A stretch of DNA of 5,645 nucleotides from Pseudomonadota bacterium (GTDB lineage Bacteria; Pseudomonadota; Gammaproteobacteria; Burkholderiales; Burkholderiaceae_C). The notes beneath the pieces were generated by a model that saw only the letters and a list, made by a program, of their open reading frames with translations, was not told where the DNA came from and did no database searches. Of the stretch, positions 1-5,012 are shown one piece after another. The DNA is taken from contig JAEZWW010000098.1 in the NCBI GenBank assembly GCA_023442945.1, positions 1 to 5,645 of the forward strand, read 5' to 3'. Within the stretch, counting starts at the first letter, position 1, and every line of letters begins with the position of its first letter. The position numbers and the translations under genes were made by a program.

Positions 1-269
1 CCCCAGGTGGGCCAGCACCAGGCACTGACCACGGACACAAGGCCAGCCCTGTCTGCAGGCGCTTGGGGGCCATACGATCGCTGGACGCTTCACTTTTTGC
101 AGCTTCTCGCGCAAACAGTTCTAGGGCTATCGGCCGATTTCGCCCTGAATCTACCTACCGAAGCGGGCAACGCCGAGCCCGCCGCGCGTCGCGCCTGGCG
201 GCTATCATGGACCGCGCGGACCACGCCGCCGGCGTCGGCCGCGATGGTTGGCCCCCCTCACCCGTCTCC
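1..269. other. Intergenic region upstream of the L,D-transpeptidase gene
   Basis: I recognise no gene here. The reading frame of the downstream L,D-transpeptidase stays open back to an ATG at 63, with another in-frame ATG at 207. The extra N-terminal residues these would add are Arg/Ser-rich, have no family resemblance and would bury the signal peptide, so I treat the stretch as untranslated. Positions 92-147 hold a copy of the dispersed repeat described separately. Bases 1-60 could belong to the end of a gene outside the window, but no frame gives a recognisable protein. No convincing -35/-10 pair or transcription terminator was found. Confidence 0.55.
92..147 (+). repeat. Dispersed repeat, copy 1 (diverged)
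   Basis: This copy shares the layout of the other copies: a T-run, then AGCTTCTCGCGC, then GTTCTAGGGC (119-128) and CGGCCGATTT (131-140). It is closest in its middle to the copy inside the flavoprotein gene (both have GTTCTAGGGC followed by GGCC and ATTTC) and in its 3' end to the copy at 3377-3425 (both CGGCCGATTT). The left GATAGC is degraded here to GCAGC. It lies in the intergenic region before the L,D-transpeptidase gene and is visibly less G+C-rich than its surroundings. Alignment was done by eye. Confidence 0.6.
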
Positions 270-2006
270 ATGGATTTTCGGACTCCGCCCCTCCCCTCCT
301 CCGCCGGGACCGGTTCGCGCCTGGCCGCGGCGCTGGTCGGCCTGTGGCTGGGCACCTTGGCGCCGCTGGCGTGGGCGCAGCCGCTGTGGATGGACGCCAC
401 CGGCCGCCCCAGCGCGGCCGCGCGCACGGCGGTGCAGTGGCTCAGCGCGTCAGACAAGGACGGTCTGCGCCCCGCCGACTACGGCGCCGCGGCCCTCGCC
501 AAGGCGCTGGCGGCCGCGCAAGCCCAGGCGCCGAGCGCGGACGAAGCGGCCCGGCTGGACACCCAGTTGACCGACGCCGTCGACCGCTACCTCCAGCACC
601 TGCGCTTTGGCCGCATCGACGCCCGCCGCCAGCTGAACGCGCACTACGACAGCCCCACGGCACCTGCGCCCGACCTGCCGCGGCGGCTGCGCGACGCCGT
701 GGCGCACGGCACGCCCGAGGACGCCCGGCGCGTCGCCACGCCGCCCTGGCCGCAGTATGCGCCCTTGCTAGGCGCGCTGGCCAAGTACCTGGCGCTGGGC
801 GAGCCGGCGGCCTGGCAGCAGAAGCTGGGTACGCCGCCCGGCGGCAAGCTGCAGCCTGGCCAGCGCTGGAATGGGCTGCCGACGCTGGCTGCGCGCCTGA
901 AAGCGCTGGGCGATCTGGCCGAGGGCACGGCAGCGGCGCCCGCGTCGTACGACGCCACGCTGCAGGCCGCCGTCAAGGCGTTTCAAAAGCGCCATGGCCT
1001 GGACGGCGACGGCGTGATCGGCAAGACGACGATCGACGCGCTGGACGTGCCGCCCGCCGCCCGCGCACGCCAGATCGCGCTGGCGCTGGAGCGCCTGCGG
1101 CTGACGCCGCTGCCGTCGGCCGCGCGCTTCATCACCGTCAACATCCCGGAATTCGAGCTGCGCGCCTTCTCGCAGGACGCGCCGGCGGCGGCCGACGCCC
1201 AACCGCCGGCCGTGCGCCAGGACTTTGCGATGAAGGTCATCGTCGGCAAGGCGCTGGACACGCGCACGCCGCTGTTCGACGAGGACATGCGCTGGATCGA
1301 ATTCAGCCCGTACTGGAACATCCCCGCCTCCATCGCCCGCAAGGAAACGGTGCCCAAGCTGCGCGCCAACCCCGGTTACCTGGCGGCGCAGGGCATGGAA
1401 TTCGTCGGCCCCAGCGGCACCAGCACGGCGGTGACGCCGCAGGCGCTGGACGCCGTGCTGGCCGGCCAGCTGCGCATCCGCCAGCGCCCGGGCCCGCGCA
1501 ACGCGCTGGGCAACGTCAAGTTCATGCTGCCCAACGACCAGGCGATCTACCTGCACGACACCAACGTGCCCAGCCTGTTCGCGCGCACGCGGCGCGACTT
1601 CAGCCACGGCTGCATCCGGGTGGAAAAGCCGGTGTCGCTGGCGCAGTGGCTGCTGCAGGACCAGCCGGACTGGACCGAGTCGCGCATCCAGCAGGCCATG
1701 CACCAGCCGCGCCCGCGCACCGCCAACCTGAGCGAGCACGTGCCGGTGCTGATCGTCTACCGCACCGCCGTCGCCCTGCCCGATGGCCAGGTCGGCTTCG
1801 TGCCCGACCTGTACGGGCTGGACGCCCAGTTGGAACGCGCCCTGGCCGCACCGCGTCTGCCACCGGCCAAGGTCGCTCCCGCCGGCGCTGCCGCCACCGG
1901 CGCGGCCAGCGCTGCATCCGCCCCCGCCGCACCGGCGCGTGTCACACCCGCATCGGGCGCCTTGCCGGCGGTGCCCGCCGCCCCCGCGTCGGCCGCGAGC
2001 CGCTAG
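270..2006 (+). CDS. ldtD: Exported L,D-transpeptidase, YcbB/LdtD type
   Basis: Predicted periplasmic enzyme that forms meso-DAP to meso-DAP (3-3) peptidoglycan cross-links; 578 residues, against about 615 for E. coli LdtD. The chosen ATG gives a signal peptide: two arginines (4, 17), a hydrophobic core around 18-33 and a probable cut after AWA at 36. Residues about 40-205 match the LdtD scaffold domain, including DGLRPADY. Residues 227-261 form a PG_binding_1 domain (AVKAFQKRHGLDGDGVIGK). The YkuD catalytic domain runs from about 286 to 500, with the signature SHGCIRVEKP: His446 and nucleophile Cys448, plus the upstream His429 in YLHDTN. Residues about 527-578 form an Ala/Pro-rich low-complexity tail. 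No good Shine-Dalgarno precedes the ATG; in-frame ATGs at 207 and 63 are alternatives. The following YcbK/MepK-like gene repeats the E. coli ycbB-ycbK order. Family assignment is secure; the symbol rests on domain order and synteny. Confidence 0.93.
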   Translation: MDFRTPPLPSSAGTGSRLAAALVGLWLGTLAPLAWAQPLWMDATGRPSAAARTAVQWLSASDKDGLRPADYGAAALAKALAAAQAQAPSADEAARLDTQLTDAVDRYLQHLRFGRIDARRQLNAHYDSPTAPAPDLPRRLRDAVAHGTPEDARRVATPPWPQYAPLLGALAKYLALGEPAAWQQKLGTPPGGKLQPGQRWNGLPTLAARLKALGDLAEGTAAAPASYDATLQAAVKAFQKRHGLDGDGVIGKTTIDALDVPPAARARQIALALERLRLTPLPSAARFITVNIPEFELRAFSQDAPAAADAQPPAVRQDFAMKVIVGKALDTRTPLFDEDMRWIEFSPYWNIPASIARKETVPKLRANPGYLAAQGMEFVGPSGTSTAVTPQALDAVLAGQLRIRQRPGPRNALGNVKFMLPNDQAIYLHDTNVPSLFARTRRDFSHGCIRVEKPVSLAQWLLQDQPDWTESRIQQAMHQPRPRTANLSEHVPVLIVYRTAVALPDGQVGFVPDLYGLDAQLERALAAPRLPPAKVAPAGAAATGAASAASAPAAPARVTPASGALPAVPAAPASAASR

Positions 2007-2109
2007 GGCGGCCGTTGCACTTTTCCGCTGGCACTGCAAAGCTGATAGCTGCACAATGAGCCCCGCCGCCCGCCAACCCGTGTTTTTGTCGCCCTGATTT
2101 CGTCACGCC

Positions 2110-2682
2110 ATGAAGAACCCGCACCGCCGCCTGTTCCTGGGGCGCAGCCTGGGGGCTGCGCAGATCGCCGCCGCAGCCGTCCTGGTCCCTGGTGCCGGAC
2201 GCGCCCTGGCCGCCGCGCCGGCAGCCGCCTTTGACGCGCGCCAGCTCGCCTTCAACCACCTGCACACGCACGAGCGCATCGCGCTGGTTTATGCCAACGG
2301 CAACGATTTCGTGCCGCCGGCGCTGACCAGCCTGAACCACTTTCTGCGCGACCACTACAGCGGCGATGTCGGCGTGATCGACCCCGCGCTGTTCAACCTG
2401 CTGCACGCCGTGCGGCGCGAGTTGGGCACCGCGCAGCCGTTCGACGTCATCTCCGGCTACCGCAGCCCGCACACCAACGAAACCCTGCGCACCACCCGCG
2501 GTGGCGGCGTGGCCAAGCGCAGCCTGCACATGGACGGCAAGGCGATCGACGTGCGCCTGCCCGGCGTGGCGCTGACCGACCTGCGCGACGCCGCCATCGG
2601 CCTGAAGCTGGGCGGCGTGGGCTATTACGCGCAAGACAACTTCGTGCACATCGACACCGGCCGCGTGCGCAGCTGGGGCTGA
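2110..2682 (+). CDS. mepK: Tat-exported murein endopeptidase, YcbK/MepK type (DUF882, M15-like)
   Basis: Predicted zinc-dependent periplasmic peptidase that cuts peptidoglycan cross-links. E. coli MepK cleaves 3-3 and also 4-3 cross-links, which would make this the opposing partner of the L,D-transpeptidase 103 bp upstream. The 190-residue length fits the family. Residues 5-10 (HRRLFL) form a twin-arginine motif, followed by an Ala-rich hydrophobic stretch and a likely cut after ALA at about residue 34. The catalytic region contains SGYRSPHTNETLR (115-127), then SLHMDGKAIDVRL with probable zinc ligands His140 and Asp147, then FVHID with His180 and Asp182. This matches the HxxxxxxD...HxD pattern of M15/DUF882 enzymes. 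The start is the first ATG of the frame and yields the Tat signal directly; no clear ribosome-binding site precedes it. The third gene of the E. coli cluster (ycbL) is not found here. Cross-link specificity is inferred from the homologue. Confidence 0.92.
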   Translation: MKNPHRRLFLGRSLGAAQIAAAAVLVPGAGRALAAAPAAAFDARQLAFNHLHTHERIALVYANGNDFVPPALTSLNHFLRDHYSGDVGVIDPALFNLLHAVRRELGTAQPFDVISGYRSPHTNETLRTTRGGGVAKRSLHMDGKAIDVRLPGVALTDLRDAAIGLKLGGVGYYAQDNFVHIDTGRVRSWG

Positions 2683-2700
2683 CGCGCGGCGCGGGCACCG

Positions 2701-2712
2701 GCGCCCGGGCGC
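2701..2712. other. Perfect 12-bp GC palindrome after the endopeptidase gene
   Basis: GCGCCCGGGCGC is its own reverse complement and starts 19 bases after the mepK stop codon, in a longer GC-rich run (2683-2717). It could help end transcription, or pair with the GCGGGC just upstream. There is no loop and no downstream T-run, so it is not a standard intrinsic terminator, and such palindromes arise easily in DNA this rich in G+C. Function is unproven. Confidence 0.25.
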
Positions 2713-2870
2713 GGGGGGCAAAAGCGCGCGTCCGAGGAACGGATTTGCGGGGTAGAGGCTTCGTCACAATCACCGGTCACAGCATTCGCCCCCGGTCACC
2801 CGCCAGCCCCGCGATACCGGCACAGCCCCTTTCACCTCGGCCTGTCCGCCCAAGCCCCACCACCACGCCC

Positions 2871-3338
2871 ATGTCCGACACCCCCACCCTGCCCGACGCC
2901 AGCCTTCCCCTTTCCGCCGCCTGCCACTGCGGCGCGGTGCGCTTCACCGTCTTGCTGGACGGCGGCTGGGCGGCGGCGCGGCGCTGCAACTGTTCGTACT
3001 GCCGCATGCGCGGCGCGGTGGCGCTGTCGGCGCGGCTGGCCGATATCACGGTGCTGCAGGGACAGGACATGTTGACGCGCTACCAATTCAACACCGGTCA
3101 GGCGCAGCACTTCTTCTGTTCGCGCTGCGGCATCTACACCTTCCACCAGCGCCGCTCGCGGCCCGATCAGTACGGCGTGAATGCCGCCTGCATCGACGGC
3201 GTCAGCCCGTTCGACTTTGCCGACGTGGCGGTGATGGAAGGCCGCACGCACCCGCGCGACCGCACGGACGGCGGCACCGGCCCGCGCATCGCCGGCTGGC
3301 TGCACTACCGCGACGGCGAAGCACCCGACGCGCTTTGA
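2871..3338 (+). CDS. GFA-family (CENP-V/GFA fold) zinc-binding protein
   Basis: A 155-residue cytoplasmic protein of the family named after glutathione-dependent formaldehyde-activating enzyme (Gfa). Most members are uncharacterised and need not act on formaldehyde. The cysteine pattern is complete: CHCGAVRF (Cys18, Cys20), CNCSYC (Cys39, Cys41, Cys44), FCSRCGIYTF (Cys83, Cys86) and AAC (Cys107). These are the usual ligands for two zinc ions in the beta-fold. No signal peptide or membrane segment is visible. The frame stays open upstream to 2745, but the ATG at 2871 places the first conserved cysteine about 18 residues in, as is usual, and the upstream residues are Pro/Arg-rich and family-unlike. 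No Shine-Dalgarno is obvious. It lies 188 bp after the endopeptidase gene and converges on the flavoprotein gene, so it is probably transcribed independently and unrelated to cell-wall work. The substrate cannot be told from sequence. Confidence 0.88.
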   Translation: MSDTPTLPDASLPLSAACHCGAVRFTVLLDGGWAAARRCNCSYCRMRGAVALSARLADITVLQGQDMLTRYQFNTGQAQHFFCSRCGIYTFHQRRSRPDQYGVNAACIDGVSPFDFADVAVMEGRTHPRDRTDGGTGPRIAGWLHYRDGEAPDAL

Positions 3339-3376
3339 TGCGCTTGGCCGGACCACTTGGGTGCGCCGATAGGCTC

Positions 3377-3425
3377 TGATTTGGATAGCTGGCTGCGCAG
3401 GTGGTTGTAGGCTGGCGGCCGATTT
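3377..3425 (+). repeat. Dispersed repeat, copy 2
   Basis: This copy starts with TGATTTGGATAGCTG, runs through TGCGCAGGTGG (3393-3403) and GTAGG, and ends CGGCCGATTT. Against copy 3 (GATAGC at 3384 and 3466, 82 bp apart, same orientation) I count about 33 matches in 43 aligned columns by eye. Between them, GCCAGCGCC at 3439-3447 followed by CATTTA repeats the 3' half of copy 3 (GCCAGCGCC at 3494-3502), suggesting a partial unit, so the gap between the convergent genes may be a small decayed array. Confidence 0.75.
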
Positions 3426-3459
3426 AACCGGAAGATCAGCCAGCGCCCATTTACGCTTC

Positions 3460-3512
3460 GTTTTCGATAGCTGCTTGCGCAGGTGGCCGTAGGGCCAGCG
3501 CCTTATTTGATG
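3460..3512 (+). repeat. Dispersed repeat, copy 3, overlapping the flavoprotein stop codon
   Basis: This is the best-preserved copy: GTTTTCGATAGCTGCTTGCG, then CAGGTGGCC, GTAGGGCCAGCGCC and TTATTTGATGG. It can form a hairpin with a TGGCC (3484-3488)/GGCCA (3493-3497) stem and GTAG loop, extended by GCGC (3477-3480) pairing with GCGC (3498-3501) across a 3-base bulge. Its 3' end crosses into the flavoprotein gene on the other strand, whose TAA stop is at 3503-3505. It may act as transcript-end structure for one or both convergent genes; that role is inferred. Confidence 0.75.
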
Positions 3513-4957
3513 GGTAAATCCAACGCCCGCAACACCCCCTGCGCCGCGCGCACGCCGCTGGCCAGGCAGGCGGTCAGCAGGTAGCCGCCCGTGGGCGCTT
3601 CCCAGTCCAGCATTTCGCCCGCGCAGAAGATGCCGGGGCGCGCGCGCAGCTCCAGGTCGGGCGTCAGCGCGGCCAGGCGCACGCCGCCGGCGGTGCTGAT
3701 CGCCTCGGCCATCGGGCGCGGCGCGCGCAGGGTGATCGGCAACGATTGCAGGGCGGCGGCCAGCGCGGCCGGGTCCTTCAACTGCACGGGCGTCAGCAGC
3801 TCGTGCAGCAGCGCGGTGTGCACCGGCTGCAGGCCCAGCCGGCTCTTCAAATGCGACGACAGGCTGCGGCTGCCGCGCGGGTGCGTGACGGCAGCCAGCA
3901 CCTCGGCCGCCGTGCGCGCGGGCAGCAGGTTGAGCTGGAACCTGGCGTGGCCGTGGCGCGCGATTTCGTCCCGCAGCAGCGCGCTGGCGGCGTAAACCAA
4001 GCTGCCTTCCACGCCGGTGGCGGTCAGCACGCATTCGCCGCGGCGCGTGAAGCGGCGGCCCTGGCTGTCGCTGAAATCGATCGCCACGTTTTTCAGCGGC
4101 TGGCCGGCGAAGCGTTCGGCGAAGTACGGGGTCCAGCCGGTGGCGGCGGTGGCGGATTCGGCGGCACCGGATTCGGCGGCGCTGTCCGTCGCCGCGCGGC
4201 CCGCCACGTCAAAGCCGCAGTTGGCCGCCTGCAGCGGCGCCAGGTCCACGCCCGCGTCGGCCAGCCAGGGCAGCCAGGCGCCGTCAGAACCCAGGCGCGG
4301 CCAGCTGCCGCCGCCCAGCGCCAGCACGGCGATGCGGGGCGCGATGACGCGGTTGCCGGCCGGTGTTTTCAAAAGAAATTGGCCTGTGGCCCTAGAACCA
4401 TCTGCGCGACCAGCTACGCTATCAATAGCATTCTGCGCGCCTGCCGGCGCCCAGCCGACCCAGCGGTGTCGCATATGAAAGCGCACCGGCGCCGCGCCGG
4501 ACGGGGAAGCGGAGGCGGCCCCGGACGCCGCGGGCTGGCGCAGCCGATGCAGCCAGGCGCGCAGCAGCGGCGCGGCCTTCATCTCGGTCGGGAAGACGCG
4601 GCCGGACGTGCCGACGAAGGTGTCCACGCCCAGCCCCGCCGCCCAGTCGCGCGTGGCCTGCGGGCCAAAATCGCGCAGCCAGTCCGCCACGGCATCGGCC
4701 TGCTCGCCGTAGCGCGTGACGAAGGCGTCCAGCGGCTCGGAATGCGTCAGGTTGAGGCCGCCGCGCCCGGCCAGCAGGAACTTGCGGCCGACCGAAGGCA
4801 TGGCGTCGAACACGTCGACGGCGACGCCGGCGCGGCCCAGCACCTCGGCCGCCATCAGGCCGGCGGGGCCAGCGCCGATGACGGCGACGGTGGGGCTCAG
4901 CGGGTCGAGCGGCGTGGGGGACAAGGTGGACGCGGACATGGCGGGCGCAGAGGACAT
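3503..4957 (-). CDS. FAD flavoprotein of the BaiN/HI0933 family, PP_4765 subgroup
   Basis: Predicted cytoplasmic NAD(P)/FAD-dependent oxidoreductase of 484 residues; the physiological substrate of this subgroup is unknown to me. The N-terminal dinucleotide fold is VAVIGAGPAGLMAAE (GAGPAG at 28-33) with an acidic end to the second strand (VDVFDA). It is followed by GRKFLLAGRGGLNLTHSE (57-74), the variant typical of the PP_4765 subgroup rather than the GNGRCN form of BaiN. Further family blocks are VLALGGGSWPRLG, FAGQPLKNV, STAGGV and the C-terminal FAD-contact region IFCAGEMLDWEAPTGGY. The ATG at 4957 was chosen; 4939 is an alternative, and neither has a strong ribosome-binding site. Residues about 176-198 come from an in-frame dispersed repeat, and about 253-274 are an Ala/Ser/Glu-rich insertion, so the protein carries two unusual surface segments. 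The stop codon lies inside another repeat copy. It follows a TetR-type regulator by 55 bp on the same strand. No frameshift is seen. Confidence 0.9.
   Translation of the reverse strand: MSSAPAMSASTLSPTPLDPLSPTVAVIGAGPAGLMAAEVLGRAGVAVDVFDAMPSVGRKFLLAGRGGLNLTHSEPLDAFVTRYGEQADAVADWLRDFGPQATRDWAAGLGVDTFVGTSGRVFPTEMKAAPLLRAWLHRLRQPAASGAASASPSGAAPVRFHMRHRWVGWAPAGAQNAIDSVAGRADGSRATGQFLLKTPAGNRVIAPRIAVLALGGGSWPRLGSDGAWLPWLADAGVDLAPLQAANCGFDVAGRAATDSAAESGAAESATAATGWTPYFAERFAGQPLKNVAIDFSDSQGRRFTRRGECVLTATGVEGSLVYAASALLRDEIARHGHARFQLNLLPARTAAEVLAAVTHPRGSRSLSSHLKSRLGLQPVHTALLHELLTPVQLKDPAALAAALQSLPITLRAPRPMAEAISTAGGVRLAALTPDLELRARPGIFCAGEMLDWEAPTGGYLLTACLASGVRAAQGVLRALDLPIK
4154..4183 (-). repeat. 15-bp tandem duplication inside the flavoprotein gene
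   Basis: GGATTCGGCGGC occurs at 4154-4165 and again at 4169-4180, giving two 15-bp units differing only in the last triplet (ACC, GCT). On the coding strand they encode SAAES-GAAES, residues 259-268, keeping the frame. They form the core of a low-complexity segment (about 253-274) between FDVA and WTPYFAERFAG. In relatives as I recall them these blocks are nearly adjacent. Confidence 0.8.
4368..4429 (-). repeat. Dispersed repeat, copy 4, in frame inside the flavoprotein gene
   Basis: Read on the minus strand it starts GCTATTGATAGC (a GCTAT/ATAGC near-palindrome, 4418-4429). It continues GCGCAGATGGTTCTAGGGCC, a three-base gap, GGCCAATTTCTTTTG and AAA. It shares GCGCAG-TGG and TAGGGCCA with copy 3 and GTTCTAGGGC with copy 1. 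It is translated as NAIDSVAGRADG then SRATGQFLLKT (residues 176-198). Its codons (GCT, ATT, GAT, GTA, GGT, TCT, AGG, ACA, TTT, CTT, TTG) contrast with the G/C-ending codons on both sides. Confidence 0.8.
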
Positions 4958-5012
4958 GCCCGCATTGTCGGTGCGCGGGGCAGCCTGGTCGGCGCGGCCG
5001 CAGATCAGCGTG

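Noticed and set aside
192..207. GGCTATCATG at 200-209 as a reversed repeat fragment and alternative transpeptidase start
   Set aside because: Only GATAGC on the reverse strand matches the repeat, and starting at 207 would give a 21-residue leader ahead of the natural signal peptide start at 270.
2015..2049. Possible sigma-70 promoter (TTGCAC at 2015) before the endopeptidase gene
   Set aside because: The -35 is plausible, but no acceptable -10 lies 16-18 bp downstream (AAAGCT at that position).
2034..2053. GATAGCTGC at 2044-2052 before the endopeptidase gene as a fifth repeat copy
   Set aside because: Only nine to ten bases match the left end of the repeat and none of the downstream blocks are present, so at best it is a decayed fragment.
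768..2054. Long open frame on the - strand opposite the L,D-transpeptidase gene
   Set aside because: Antisense shadow with low-complexity Arg/Gln/Gly/Val composition and no recognisable domain.
248..2059. Long open frame on the + strand overlapping the L,D-transpeptidase gene
   Set aside because: Its product is Arg/Ala/Gly-rich with no motif. It is a GC-rich shadow of the real gene, which has signal peptide, scaffold, PG-binding and YkuD motifs.
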